64,000 nucleotides of DNA from Tubiluchus corallicola (GCA_030141605.1 JAQGDQ010000185.1:62001-126000); one strand, 5' to 3'; shown: positions 1 to 14,884, numbered from the stretch's first letter. Program-made: numbers and translations. The notes: generated from the sequence alone by a model not told the origin.

Positions 1-1256
1 TAATTGATTGTTATATAATCGAGTTATCAAGAGCAACACGATCGCTCTCATTTAGCGTTTTGGAGTGAGTTGATTTAATCCCTTAATGGATAGTCGATGT
101 AATAGTTCAAAAGTCACAATTCGTCCTTTGATAGGCGCAAAGTGTTTTTATTTTAATTTTGGCAAGCGACCAAGTCTAGAATGGGTTTCACTGTTAAACC
201 TCTACTGAGTTTTTCAGTTAACTGGATTTGGTGCTTGAGATAAAGATACTATGATTCTTCTAACTTTGCTACATTTAAAAAACCTCACTTTCTGTATGAA
301 ATATATGGAATATTTACAATATATACAGTACTGAAACATACAGTAGTTAAATGCGATATAATAGTTATATTAAATATAATATAATCTAGCGTGACATACA
401 AGCGATTTTTCGTAGGCGACAGAAATTGGAAGGCAAATGCCGAAACGTAGTAGCGAATAATGGCATCTAGCATCATTTTTTGCGTTATTATTTAGAATAA
501 GTAATTATTTCAGTTTATTCTCGATGACTGTTTTCACAGTAATAAGATGTAATTACTTTGATTTATTTGCCGTCGTAATACAGGACGTTCCAAAAGAAGT
601 GCAAATGTGAGAAAATGAACCTCTACTTTTGTATTATGACATCATAATGATGTAAAATATTTCACTGTGCCAAAGTTGCTGTCATATAACTTGGTATGAG
701 CACATTTATTGGACATTGTATGGCGTTAATATTTGCATGCTTATGGCCTTTGTTAGCCCCCTATTCTTTTGGATCACTCTGTATAAGTAAATTCTTCTAA
801 TGGGTAGATTTTTAGCTGTCTAGGAAAATAAGTGATGCATTATATCCCTCCCTATTTCTCACATGATTAACACGCGCGACGCAATTAGTGATGCGATAAT
901 TAGATTGCAATTTGTTACGTTTAATTTGCCATCTTGCACCATTTTTCTCTCGTTGTGTTTTTGCTACTTAAAATTGAAATGGCTAAATGAAGAATTATTG
1001 TTTAAATACGACCGAGACAAAAAAGCTTGTGATATTGTGCTTATACATAGTTTAGGTGTGCTTACAGTCGTTACTATATTTGTGTTCACAAGCAAGTTGA
1101 ATGTTTCGCAGATGCTTTATCACATTTATCAACTTCTATGGCTGTTTCAGCCTGCCAAGTCTACACGATCCTTCCAAAGAATGACGTTCAGAAGATTGAC
1201 ATTCAAGTTTAGGTCTGTTATGCAGTGAGCGGCTCTCAGCACCATAATTCTACCCC

Positions 1257-1293
1257 TCTCACTCTTCCTTTCGCTCTCTTTTTTCTCTCCCTC

Positions 1294-1340
<47 letters not shown>

Positions 1341-1354
1341 TCGATCTCCATCTC
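1257..1354. repeat. CT microsatellite in a polypyrimidine tract
   Basis: Pure TC from 1295 to 1336, flanked by mixed C/T sequence. Frames crossing it are not coding. Confidence 0.95.
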
Positions 1355-2924
1355 ATATGAGAGAGGGAAGCAATTTTGTGACGTATATGATCCTGAAAAT
1401 ACAAAAAAGTGTTCGACTAGTTTAAAACAATGAGGATTATATAAAATATAAAACGCTGCACCTGCAAGCTACCTGTAAGATTATGGGCTGTGCGCAGTGA
1501 TTATCCATACATTTATTAGAGTCATAAATCTGTTGTTATCGTTGCTATAATTCAAACTTTATTGTAGGGACTTATTCCCACTAGACGAAAGTCACCCAAT
1601 ACAGATTTTACTGTTTGTTAGAATCAAGATTTTACCATCACTACTTTTACATTTTTAATGAAGAATCAAGAAAGGTACAGCAAATTTCCAGGCAAATGCA
1701 ATCCATAAACCGTTATGAACTTAACTAATAGGGTTGTTCCTATAATGGGTTGATCACGCACTTCAAATGAACGTGCCATTGTTACATTATTGTGGCTTCT
1801 TTCATTTTAACTTATAAATAAATGCACGGAGATTAATGTTTAACTCCATCCATGATACATCTGTCTCGACAATGAGTGTTCTAATTTTTTATGGAAAACG
1901 GGTATGTGACAAAGGCAAACGCTTCACACATCATGACTTTCTGCAGAACGTCATCTCTGAACATGCAAATTAGCTGTTTGATGCTAAGGAAATGCTCAGT
2001 TTTTTTATTAAATTCCTGACATAAATATTTACAAACTTCGAGGAGCGCATGTTACTCAGATTGACTAATCAAAGTATTCATTCTTCCGATATTGAGTTTT
2101 AACACGATCTTACGATATTTTATGTATTTATTTATTTGTTTATTAAAAACAGCCGAATTCAGCCGGAATTCGCCTAATTTATAATCTGGAAATTCTCAAG
2201 TTTACAAAAGTAGAAGATAAAAAACGTCTCCTGGCCTGTTGATATATGCGGACGCGACGACATTTTTTAAAGTTTTATTTTAATTGTAACAGTTAGATTT
2301 ATATGTACAGTTGATTATTTTAATTACTGTTGCAAACGCGTCGTACTAATTGTTTCTTAACTCGTCCGTGAAAAGCATATGACTAAAGATATCTATGCCG
2401 ATGTCTATGTCTATAATCAACAATAAACTAAACAAAAACGCATGACAATACGCTATTCCTATCTAAGCACTGTCTAAAAATTCATAAAAAAATATTTAAC
2501 TCAGCCTTACTTAACGCGTGATGTTTTACTACATCTTACTTATTCTGTTAAAGAATCAATGTTGGCTGTTAGTTCCAGATAGTTTGGGAGTACTCAGGAT
2601 AATTTGTTGCTGTGATTGAGAGCTTTGTCACGTGTCACGTTAAATGACAATTTAGCTTGCAATTGTTACCGCTTATGTCACTTTGCGATCACTCTAATGC
2701 TGCCCAGTTGATGCTCTGATTCGATTCGGCGAAGCGGATAAAAGACAGCAGGTTTTTCTGGCGCAAATGCGCCTCTTCCTGATCAACGAAGTCAGGATGT
2801 GTGTCAGTGACAGGCTTCGTATGCGCGAATCGCATTAGCGATAAAGCTATTATGAAACTATTAATCAATGCCTGCTTTTTATACGCCTCAAATACACTTG
2901 GATTTTTGACATTGCTGTTGATGC

Positions 2925-3230
2925 TGTTCTTTCTGCAGCTGTTTTTACTGCTACTGCTGCTGACGGTGTTGGTGGTGGTGAAAGCGCACCAGCTGCTACT
3001 ACTACTACTCTACTGCTGTTGCTGATGGTAGTTGTAGTGGTGATAGCGGTGGTGGTGGTGGTTGTGTATATGGTGGTGGTAGTGGTTGTGGCAGCGGCAG
3101 TGGTGGTAGTGGTCGTGCTGGTGATGGTAGTGTTTGTGTTACTTCTCCTGCTGCTGCTAATGTTGCTTTTCACTGTGTCTGGTGCCACTACTGTTGCTGT
3201 TACTGCTGCTGTTTCTTACTGCTGTTCATA
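2925..3230. repeat. Cryptic GGT/GCT trinucleotide repeat
   Basis: Imperfect triplets of GGT, GCT and GTA-type for about 300 bases, which give artefactual Val- or Thr-rich frames on either strand. Confidence 0.85.
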
Positions 3231-4133
3231 ACCAATTTAAAAATTCATGCGGAAGAACATTTCTAGTAAAGCATGTTGGATTGTGTTCTCACCTTATTTG
3301 TAGTCAAAAATGTCGTTAACATTCTCTTCACTTCTAATTCTTGGTCTTTTTGTGTATGAGTTTTTACGATTGTTTAATTCATTTCAAACTTTATTTTATC
3401 TTCGTTTTGTCTTACTTTCAATACTCTTCACGCACACTTATTCTTTTATTCATGCATCTACTGTACAAATAATCAGTTAATTTTCAGGAAAGAAGAGACC
3501 AGAAACTAGCAGCTCATTCATATCTTCAGCAACGTTTCTCGTTAATATGCGCCAAATAATTATAGTCTTCATAGATATCTTGCAGTGAAAGGTAATATCG
3601 AATCCACCATTTTGACATTCGTTAAAGACGACATTTTCGAGTGTTTTACACATTACCTTGTCCTTCAAATACTGTCAAGAGGGCAATTTCCATGGAGGTC
3701 TGTTTTTAACAAGCTATCTTGTTCTGCCAGTCTGCTAGTAACCTTTCCTTTGTTACTTGTTTACTGACGTTATTTGTGATAGAAATTTCAGTGACTGCAG
3801 TTAACGACGAGCAAATCAGAACTGTTGTTTTATGTTAGCAAAACGTCAAAATTTACCTTCGTAATTCACGTATTGTACTCTGGAAAGTCCTAATTGCTCT
3901 GGGGGTTTCATTGACGAAGTCAGGTTATCTCCTGCGCTGTTGATGTATGCGGCAGCGACGACACTTAATGGCTTGCGGAAATGTCACACCTTGTTAAAGT
4001 TTAATGCCAAGCAAGCATGCACAATATCTTGATTATTCTAGCGGCGGTGAGGCACAATATTTGGGCTAATTAACTTAAACTACAGTAAGCTTTTGTGCAA
4101 GATCCAGAGAGAAATTTTGTTGTAGACCGTGAA

Positions 4134-4327
4134 CTTTAAAGGAAAACAGGATGATTTTCAGTATCCTACCCCATTTTGAAGTACTGTATACATTTGAATA
4201 CACATAAGCGTTTCTGATAATTAAATAATAGATTAAAAACTTAATTAGCGAGCCCAGTTAGTGATGATGTCACAAATGAACATAACTTTTCAGCAGCACA
4301 AATATTCCATGAGCGTGTTGCACGTTT
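4134..4327 (+). mobile_element. MITE-like family copy, left half
   Basis: Matches the element at 42822 from CTTTAAAGGAAAACAGGATG through GTGATGATGTCACAAATGAAC to CCATGAGCGTGTTGC, then similarity stops. The right end is missing. Confidence 0.55.
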
Positions 4328-5384
4328 TTGCGAAAAGAAAATTTAAGTACAGTGCTACTGCAGTGTGATACACAAAATTCGTCAGATTTTAAGATTAAAA
4401 ATTTAAAGTTCAAGTTTATCGCTGTATTCACAAATGAGCTCTTGAAAGTGTGCGCTACAATAAACAACTTTGAACATGAGAGGGACTGTGCCTATTTTTT
4501 AACAACTGGTTTCCGAGATGAAGGCACTAGTGTCCATTCAAGTGAATGGCGAAAAGAACAAGTCGCGCGAAGGCGAAATTAAGTTTTTGCTGTAATATAC
4601 TTCATTCATGTAAGGTACAGTTAAAAAAACTACATGTTTTTTTCAATGTTTTTAGGTTAGATAGTTCTGGACAATACTTTAAACTTATGTCCAGTTTTTC
4701 TTTAAATTCTTCATGACGAAAAGTACGAAATTGCTGTGAGTGTAACCTTCCGCAATGGGAAAGTAGTGCGGCTTCGGAGAAAGTGATTTTTAGCATTTAG
4801 GTAACATTGAGATAATCAGCCACCGTAATAGACGTTGACATCCGTCCACATCGGAAGAATTAAGCGGCGTTTACCAAACTTCCGGAATTGCGTATGCGAT
4901 GTGCGTTATAGATATAAATAATGACAATAATGCAATAAACGTATTGGATTGAATTCCAGTAAACAGATGTATGAATTCACTTTCAACATGTTTTACCAAC
5001 AAATCTGCTAAACAGATGACAGACTTTTTTGTCCCCTAGGGAATACAGCCTGCTTGCACTCCTCCCTAACTTCGATTTTTACCCACGTATTTGTAGAAAG
5101 AATAAAAGCACAAAACTTGAATTGCCTAATAGTAAAAATAACTAACTGGTCAACACCATTAATATGAAAGGTGAGATAGCTGTTAACATTGCCATAGCCC
5201 TGCTACAATACGCTTAGGGCAATACGGCTGTCGCAGCCGTTTTTTATGAATGCAAGTATTTCAAGAATGACCCTCACATACAGAAAATTCAAATCAAGTG
5301 AAATCAAGTCTATTTATTATAAATACATATTTGCTGATGTTTATTTCAGTAATTTCAGTAAATTTATTTCAGTTATGCCTGCTC

Positions 5385-5520
5385 TCTCCGTCGCTCTTTC
5401 TTTCTGTTTCCTCTCTTTCTCTCTTTCTCTTTTCTTTCTCTTTCGCTGCCTCCAATTTCTCTCTTTCTCCTTCTCTGCCTCTCTTCCTCCATCTCTTTCA
5501 AATCCCTTTATCTATTTTTG
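5385..5520. repeat. Polypyrimidine tract (CT-rich)
   Basis: Imperfect CTTT/CTCT repeats on the plus strand. The frames across it are compositional. Confidence 0.8.
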
Positions 5521-6675
5521 CAAATAAATCTCTCATTGTTTCTTTTTCTTGCTTACTCTTTAATGAATGTTTTCTCTGTTTAATTCACAATTATAGATGG
5601 GCCAAAATATTTAAATGCTTACTATAGTAACAAGGGCAACTATACGACAATACACTTTAGTCTGTTTACTCTCTCGGTAGTATGCTACAATTTTTCTTTC
5701 AATTTTTCACAAGTAAGTAAAAGACCTTTGAGCTTTATTTCAACACAAAAATAAGCAGGTTTGCACTTGTGGCATCTAAAAAAATTGATTTGAGTACAAG
5801 TGGCACATTAGAAACGTCTCCTCGTTTCAACTTTGGACGTAATTAAGTTGGATCTTGGTAGAGAAAACGGAATTTCTTGGAACTCCAAAACAAATTATTC
5901 CTCTTTTGATAGCTGTGGCAAGTTGGACAAAAATGGTTTGTCACTTCAGTCCACTGCTTTGAGGAGAAAAACAGGATTACGAATCCTCGATTTTCGGAAA
6001 GCGATCGTGCTCAAGCTTTACAGAATAATTGCTTAATTTTCAGTCGGAGAAGAAATGATAAGCGACTCAGTACAATATGCAATCCACCCCGCTAAACAAT
6101 GCCTCTTCCAAAGTTTCTGCGCTGCAGAAGCAATCAGTTTAAGGCGTATATGTCTAATTTGAAATTCTATTTTCACGGAAAGGCTAGCATAAACCAAAGT
6201 CAACACAGCTAAATGGCTTTCAGAAATTATCGTAGTTTACATTACAATTTGAACAGCAATAAACTGGTAATAAATATGCGTAGTTCTGAATATGGAGTGT
6301 GTCACACGTTGTCTGCCCTAATTGCCATTGCATGAAAAATTGCAAAATATATGCGCATGCGCAAATATTTAAACCGGGAACATTTTTAATTCTGACTCAG
6401 TAAGTGTTTTGCTTGAAAAGAGTTCGAGTTAATTACTATTTCTGCTTGCTTTTGTATCATCACGATGTTTTAAGTCTAGACTACAAGTACAACTACGATT
6501 AGACCAACAACTTGGCCGCAAGTTCAACTGCATCTACAACAAGTACAACTACAACTACAATTAGGCTCACAACTGCATCTACAACTACAATTTACATTTC
6601 TATTTCTAAGCAACAACGACATTGGCAAAAATAAATATTACATCTACAATACTAATCTGCTTTATAAAGTCTCTG

Positions 6676-6684
6676 TATAAAGAA

Positions 6685-6766
<82 letters not shown>

Positions 6767-6785
6767 CGAGGGGGAGAGAGGGCGC
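6676..6785. repeat. GA microsatellite
   Basis: About 85 bases of GA with two interruptions, then a G-rich edge (6763-6785). It is preceded at 6483-6600 by a loose CAACTA repeat. Confidence 0.95.
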
Positions 6786-8404
6786 GTACTTACCATATTT
6801 ATGATAAAGACAAGATCAAAGCAAATCTGCAAGTCTTTTGCTTCAGCATTCAGTGATATTTACAGAAAATCTGATTCGGCTTCAATCACAATAAGTCCTC
6901 TACTATATGGCTTCCCATAAACCCTCTTTTAAATCATTTTCATCAGAAGGTTTCGTAAGTTAAAACTTTTCCCTTTGAAAAACTCGCTAGCAAATTTGAG
7001 TGAGCCTCTCCGTGAACTTCGATTGCTAGAATAATAGTTTACATCTCTCCATCTCTTGCCTATTGAGTATTGAGATCCATTAAGAACATGCTGAATATAA
7101 TTACCCGTAATGCTAATTCTCTCCAGGCTGGCTAAGGCGATTAGCTTAGTGGTAGCTTTTAGTGAACATGCAGTAAGTTTTAAGTAAGTCTAGCCCTTTT
7201 TCTTTAAGTACTATATCGCTGGCGATAATAAGCTTGTTTGTTTTTCGAAATGCATTGATCAATATACTGCTTTCATAGTTTAAAGCAAGATTACGTATTG
7301 CAGCTTTCTGTTAACTAATAGGGCGCCTTGCTTTAAAAAACTGTTATGTATACATATATATTTCATCTAACTTTCATTACACGCTTTGCTTAAGTTATCT
7401 GGTGACACAAAAGCAAGAATTAATAAGTAACTCTAATGCGCGATGTTCCTTTTCAAGCAAAACACGGACGGAGCCAAAATTAAAATTTTTCTAAGCTTAA
7501 CATTTTGCGCATGCGCAGCTGTTTTTGCGGTTTTTTTCTATTCATTTTACTGACAATTAGAGCAGACATCGTGTGATGCACTCCGCATCCAGAGATTAAA
7601 AAAAGTTTCTTTAGGACTGAACATAATTATATAAAATAAGAAAAAAATTGAAAAAATGACGCCTGTATTATTCGTTTAAAATAGGTTTAAAGCCTTTTTT
7701 GAAAATCTGTAGAAAGTACGTGTATTTTTTTAAATTGAAAAATTAGGCCGTTATTATTCGTTTAATAAATAAGTTTAAAGCGTTTTTGAACATCCGTAGA
7801 AAGTATATAGGTACGTATGCTCATAACAATTTATAATAAAATTTCAAACAACATTAAGTCGTCGATGATGATAGGGTATTATGAAAAGTAAGGAAAACAT
7901 AATTATTGCGGGTTTACGGAATGCATAATTTAACAAGATTAAAAGCACTATTAGGACCCCAGTAATTCGCCGACTGAAACATATCCACTTTTAATTACCT
8001 CTACTAGGTTTACAGGCTTCAACTTAACTAAGATCAAAGCAAGGTACAGCTTTGTCGCCTTGAATTATTGAGGAGCATTTTGAGGAAACGATTAGTCGTC
8101 AAACAACTTCAAAAGTCCGGCACTTTTTAGCAGAAATTACGTATTTTATTATTTATTGCTATTAAGTACACTCTATACATGGGTCTTTCAAAATTACAGA
8201 CAGAGTTGCAGTATGGCTTTAATCCCAGCTGAAAGGATAAAGAGAGAGATTACTAACATGTTTAGTAATCTCAAAGTGTCTAGGCTTAATCTCATGCTCA
8301 GTTCTAAAATGTCTTTTTCTAAATATTTTTGTCAATGGTTGTTTTTCCGTGCTGTACATTTCAAAAATCGCATGCACAAAAACGAATTTTGCTTTAGTTT
8401 TAGT

Positions 8405-8517
8405 TGTCCTCTCTCTCCTCTTAATGTCGGTTTTCCCTGTCCCCTCTCTCCCTATCCCTTATCCCCTCTCTCTTCTTCTCTCTCTCTCCCTCTCCTCCCC
8501 CTCTCTCTTTCCTTCAT

Positions 8518-8548
<31 letters not shown>
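8405..8548. repeat. CT-rich tract followed by TA microsatellite
   Basis: Imperfect CCTCTCT to about 8520, then TA repeats at 8525-8548. The 219-codon frame through it (8156-8815) shows no domain and owes its length to the repeat. Confidence 0.85.
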
Positions 8549-9863
8549 TCTTATTTTGTTTTTCAAGTGTGCATGTTTTGTAATATGGAACTACGGAACA
8601 TTGACTTTGCAATAAATAATCAGAAATTGGACGGTATCAATAGCAGAAGCAACAACAGCGGTGACTTGGGAGAAAGTATTGGCTGCAACTACTGCCGAGC
8701 AGCTGCATATATTCGTCGCCTTCCATTAGAGTTTACATTCCAAGTTGTTGAAGATTTTTGTTCACTAATTAAGCTTAATTGCTTTTGTTCTAACAATATA
8801 ATGCTTAATAGCTAGGATTCCTTCTGATTAGATTAAATAGATTTACCTGTACTTACCTGTAAGGTGGCGACACCTATGTTTATCTTCACCCTTTTTTATA
8901 CGTGTCATTCAAGGTTTCAATATTATCAAGGCAATGACGTAATGATAAATTTTGTGTGTGAAACTCATGCGTGTTTGCTGCCAAAGACGCTTTCAATCAG
9001 TTATAATTAATGCCTTGATAAGGAAGGAAATAGCTTACTTAAAATGAATATTTTGTTCCAGATAAAATGTTTTATTTGGATGAGATGTGAGATAGTCAAT
9101 CCTCGTTAAGTGCGAAGTGAAATGATGAAGAAGACATGTTAATGGGCCGAGATGATGGTACACGAGCAACAAAATACTAAGCAGAACTTGATGACTTTAT
9201 TTGTTGGTCTCTAAAAGAACTCGAACAAAAGTTCCCCATTGGGACAAATCACCGCATAATAATTCTATAAGACCTTTGTTTAAAATGAAACTAAATTGAA
9301 GTAATTGTGCCCTATAAAACTTGGTGTAATATTGTTTTCCTCTTATGTTTGCTACAAAAAAGTTCATGTAAAGCTCAAACATTGTATTTAACCTGTAAAT
9401 TTCAAAATGAAACCTCTTACAAAAATTAAAGGAAATTGGAAAAATCGACATTTTTTCCAGGAATTAACAGAAAATGTTTTATTTGAACATTGAACAGGGC
9501 TGCTATGTTATCGGTATGTTTTGATTGTGCGCATGCGATGTGACATTTTGGATGTGTGAGAAGATGTATTTTGTATGCCATATTTTGTTTTACATTTTCA
9601 TGTTTCTGCCTCTCTCGCAAATAACGAAGAGCTTCCTATCATAATCTCCGTTTTAAAGTTGATCTTCTTCTTATCTCTTGTTTTGATATGTAAGAAGCTT
9701 ACGGGTGCATAACGTAAAATCTCTCGAGAAAACATCATGATAAACTGAAAAAGGAGGGCGATAATAGTATTAACGAAATAATTTGCTGAACCATTAAAGC
9801 TAGCGTCTCCATAAAGCTAAACTCCATAAAGGCATTTCGTCCAACATCTAATTTCATGAATTT

Positions 9864-10357
<494 letters not shown>

Positions 10358-10810
10358 ATCAGAATCAGCATCAACACTAGTAATAATAGCAGCAGCAGCA
10401 AGAACAGCTGCAACGTTATCCGTTTTCAATCTTGAATATGACACTTTGTCAACCTTTATTAACGAGATACATAGGATTGACGATCTTACATATTGAAGTA
10501 TCAAGTCTTTGCAGCATCGACATTTCTCCTACCAGGAAAACAAATTCCCAATTGATTACTTAGTTGATGGTAATATAAGCTGCACATGACAGATTCAGTT
10601 AAATCTTGGCGAAATGCACAAATTGCGCTTAAGTACGAAGAGCACGGTCTCAAGGGCACGAAAGAGATATATGAAGGATCGATGTTCTCTCTCATCAGTT
10701 TTATATAGGAGCCCACAAGCAAAGCAGTTTATACAGAGTAAATGTTGCGTTAAACAGTAGCCCCACTCAAATAGATTCTTAAAAACCGAATATGCGGCTT
10801 TCGATACATT

Positions 10811-10958
<148 letters not shown>

Positions 10959-11137
10959 ACTTATTTGCAATTAAATCAAATCTAAGATTTTATTTGTTGT
11001 ACATGGGCCGAAATTGAAAATATTTAAAAGATTTGTTATATGAAAATGTAAATTGTTGATCTGAACCTGCAGAAAGAGGCACCTTTTCGTATATATGTTT
11101 TTATTTTTTGGATAAAGATTTATTAATATTATTATTA

Positions 11138-11175
11138 TCTTTCTTTCTCTCTCCCTCTCTTTCTCTCACACTCTT

Positions 11176-11210
<35 letters not shown>

Positions 11211-11245
11211 TCCCTCCCTTCCCCCTCTCTTTCTCTTCGCTTTTT
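11138..11245. repeat. CT-rich polypyrimidine tract
   Basis: Mixed CTTT, CTCT and CCCT on the plus strand, purest at 11180-11206. Confidence 0.85.
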
Positions 11246-11499
11246 TTATTTCCCAACTTTAATTGTTCATTAGTCGTCATTCATAAACGTTTATTCTTTC
11301 TAAATGATTCCACCATTTTATTACTGTTTATCTCACAATTTTTGAAAATTCGTGACAAAATAGACATAAGGACGAGTTGCAGTTTTATAAACGAAATTGT
11401 TGATATTGTATTAAATTTTATCACTTAACTATGCCTGGACCAGTGTGGTTTACTCGCGTGTGACTGAGAAGTTTGCGTAATTTTTACATTACGAGGAGG

Positions 11500-11900
11500 T
11501 AGCTCCTGCCTCGAGCACCAGCATTTAACACCACCATGCTTTCACCTACCTCAGGTGCCTACCCTAAAAGTTTTGAGGCTCTAGTTAACGAAGTTTTAGG
11601 GCTATTCAAGTTTTAACATTTTGGCTCCTATCATAAGCCCCTAAGCGGTGGCGACTTTTTTAACTCTCTGTCCTACCCGAGGTGTGTACCCTATACCTAG
11701 CTTCGTGATTCTGCGCACTATAATTTTTCGGTTATTCAGTGTTATGGCTCGAACTGAGTGATGCCCCATATCCTTGAACCTTTATACAAAGTCACTGTTC
11801 ACCGTACCATTGTCAGGCTCATAGTCTAGGTGTCTACACTGACCCCAGTTTCGTGAGCCTAACTGTCTGCATTTGCGGGTTAACGTGAATTTTTGATAGT
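11500..11900. repeat. Degenerate tandem repeat, about 127-148-base units
   Basis: Three diverged copies are aligned by CAGGTGCCTACCCT (11552), GAGGTGTGTACCCT (11679) and TAGGTGTCTACACT (11827). Each is followed by an AGTTT/AGCTTCGTGA-like block and a GGTTATTCA/GTTATGGCTC-like block. G+C is higher than in the flanks. No open frame spans it. Confidence 0.5.
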
Positions 11901-12496
11901 GTCATTTTAACGATGATGACGATGGCAACGACATCGACACTCTACTCGACGTGAGTGATCACTTGAGCCCCATTCTTGTAACGTGTCCAATCATATGATC
12001 ACTAGACTACACAGATTCTTTGTAGTTCAATGCAGGTTTCATTATAAGTAGCTCAATATTCCAGTTCTCATGTTTCTAAATGTTAGTTTGCTCATTTTAA
12101 AGTAATTTCCAACTCGATTAGTGATAATTATTTTCTGTAAAGTTTACATTATCGCGGCTAATCAATCAGTAACTTCAAATACGTATTGCAAGATTGCTAC
12201 TAGTGATGAACTGAACCAATAATTATTCAATTTTTGCACGCAAGCACTTATTCGCGTTGTTGGTCTGGCAATAGAGATTTTCGGTAGCCTGTCAACATAG
12301 TATAAAAGTAAAAAAGTGATAAAATATCTCCTTGTATAATGCCACGAGCGCCAGAAAACAGAACTCCTTGTAATCAAGGCAAATTCTTAGTTTATTCCTG
12401 GTGGTGTTAAAGATAATTATTTACTAGCAACATTAACTTGGAAATTAATTTTCGAAAAAGTTTGACTTGTTGGAGTGCTATACTACTAGAATTGAA

Positions 12497-12572
12497 TTTA
12501 GCGGTCTAGTGACTACGTCATTTTACTTGTAAACTAAACCGTCCTTGTTCAAATCTCGCTTGATGTCTATTT
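12497..12572 (+). mobile_element. tRNA-like SINE head
   Basis: TAGCGGTCTAGTGACTACGT (box A-like) and TTGTTCAAATCTC (box B-like) are spaced as in a tRNA. No good clover-leaf was found, so a decayed SINE head is likelier than a tRNA gene. Confidence 0.4.
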
Positions 12573-13229
12573 TTCATATTTTTCATATATTCATACGCAT
12601 TCAAACGTAAAGTGGTGTTTAAAATATTAACAAACGTGGGTTGAATCCAGCTGGTTCCACTGCGGTTTCTTGCAATTTATATTACAAATTATTTTGTAAG
12701 TTCAGTTTCGTATAAATGACTTATTACGCATCAAATGTAAACATAAACCGAGCCATTCCGATTCTGGCGAGATCTATTCGGAGAAAAATTACTTTTGATA
12801 CTTAAAGACTCATCATACCCTATCTAACAAAAGCCCTTTTGAGCGAGGAAAGCCAGCAGAGAGAAAATTGAAAAATCGGAACTTTGATCGTCTATTCAAG
12901 ATGCAGCTTATTTCTTAATCATTTATCATTTCGTTTTTTCATCACTAGATGGCGGGCTTCATCAAGCAGCTATTCAAGTCAAACGTGACTAATGTTTAAT
13001 CAAAGAAACCCGCGCGCAAATGACGGTGTGATGTAAGAAGACTACGCCATTAATTTTCGCTGAACTGTCTGGACAGACAGGCGCAGTGGGCAAGTTCGAC
13101 ACTGAAAACAAAAATTTCAAGTTTGAATAATGGCTGCCAGTGTTGATGCATTAAATACTACGTTAAATATTGCTTCATGGTACGGAATTATTCTTTGTTA
13201 ATATAAAAGTATTGTATGTAAATGTAAGT

Positions 13230-13572
13230 TAACATCTCTCTCTTTCTCGTTCTCCTTCCCCCCTCTCTCTCTCCCTGTTTGTCTCTCCCCCTCTCTCTCT
13301 TTCTTTCTTTCTCTCATTCTCTTTCTTTCTCTCTTCCTTTCTTTCTCTCTGTCTCTCTCTTTTCTCTCTCACTCTCTCTCTCTTTCTCTGTCTCTCTCTC
13401 TCTCTTTCTGTCTCTATCTATCTATCTATCTGTCTGTCTGTGTGTCTAGGTGTCTGTATGTCTGTCTCTCTGTCTGTATGTGTCTGTCTGTCTCTCTCTC
13501 TCTTTGTCTTTCTCTCTCTCTTTCCCTGTTTATCTCTCCCCCTCTCTCTTTCTTTCTTTCTCTCTTCCTTCC

Positions 13573-13619
<47 letters not shown>

Positions 13620-13785
13620 ATCTTGTCTGTCGGTGTGTCTGTCTGCCTGTCTGTCCATCAATCCGTCCGTCCGTCCATCATTCCATATATCCATCGACCA
13701 TCCATTATCCTTCTTTCTTTCCTTCTCTTTCTGTCTCACTCTCATTTCACTCTACCCCTCTCTCTCCCTCTTTCTTTCGCAGATA
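13230..13785. repeat. Compound pyrimidine microsatellite (CT, CTGT, CTAT, CTTT)
   Basis: About 550 bases in which CT, CTTT, CTGT and CTAT blocks alternate, including pure CT at 13577-13616 and CTAT/CTGT at 13415-13445. Open frames in all three phases are Ser/Leu-rich artefacts. Confidence 0.9.
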
Positions 13786-14884
13786 TATTTTCATTATCCT
13801 CTTTACTTTTTTGTTATTCTTGGGCTTCCAAATGCATTGTTTTACCCTTTTGCAGTAACTGTTATCATCATCATCGCCATATAGCTGCTAATTGTAGCAG
13901 GAGCTGCTAACGAATGAAACCTGAGCAATCATTCTTGAAGGCAAATTTTTGATTCGTAACTCATTAACACCGTTTACAAGGAGGCACCGTTTTCCACTCC
14001 AGGCAAACTTTCAAATCATCACCGAACAGCTACACTGCCACTTATGCAAGCCTCTCTACCACTTACAGACGTCTCTTTCGCAGCAGCAAATATGTCGCAT
14101 TGAACTCTAAGAGCCCCCAGTAACGCAAGGAGTTCTTGATCAATGTTTGTTGAGTGACACATTTCCAGTTTAATTGAATCTTAACACGAGAGTCTAGAAA
14201 AAACATTTCAGTCTAAGAGGGAGCAACAAGTCTTTGGCTTTAATTGAAATTCTTTGTGCAGCAAGAAATGTGAGCGACGCTTATTGTTTGTAGTTTGATT
14301 AAAACCTGTCTTAGTCTTGAGAAAGGTTTTAGAGAAATTCTATCATGATACAACATTCACTGAGTTGTGAGTCTTATACAATCTAAATGTGTAGGTGTGC
14401 GAAAACCAAAACATTCGTATATGACATAAAATACATTAAAAAGAATGCTTAGAAAATATTAAATTTAGATAAATCGTAACTGTTCCCAAACACCCAGCGT
14501 TTAAACTCATCTAGGATCCATTTTAATTCAGTTGTTTCTCCAACTGCGGAAACTAATCTAAGAAACTAATCTGTTCGTCAAATACGAAAAATAACATGCT
14601 GAAACACAGCAATTACCTATATTTATCTTGCATAATACAAATAAGAGGGATCTCATAATTATGCGGATGGTTATAAAACATATCCGGGGCGGAGTAACCA
14701 TTAGGCTAATAAAGGTATAGCCTTGGACCCTAAATTTTGATGGGCTCTCGGTGTCGTGAGACCGATGACTAATTAAAGTATTATACTGAGATAATATTTT
14801 CAACAAGATAGCAAAATTTTTACAACTGAGCTTGCGAGAAACAAGTGTATTAAATGCAACTGTTCAGCACATTGAATATATACA

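Larger units (their letters stand above)
1..9863. other. Intergenic, no supported gene
   Basis: Apart from the tracts listed separately and the MITE-like copy at 4134, this is AT-rich DNA with scattered stops. The frame at 863-1228 has no known motif and no splice-flanked exon was recognised. Two perfect TGCGCATGCGCA palindromes occur at 6352 and 7506. Confidence 0.5.

Noticed and set aside
863-1228. 121-codon plus-strand frame
   Set aside because: It has no recognisable domain, is AT-rich by chance composition and has no gene context.
8156-8815. 219-codon plus-strand frame
   Set aside because: It crosses CT and TA repeats and shows no conserved motif or splice signals.
13440-13910. Ser/Leu/Cys-rich frames in three phases
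   Set aside because: All three arise from the CT/CTGT microsatellite; none has a domain or non-repeat coding bias.
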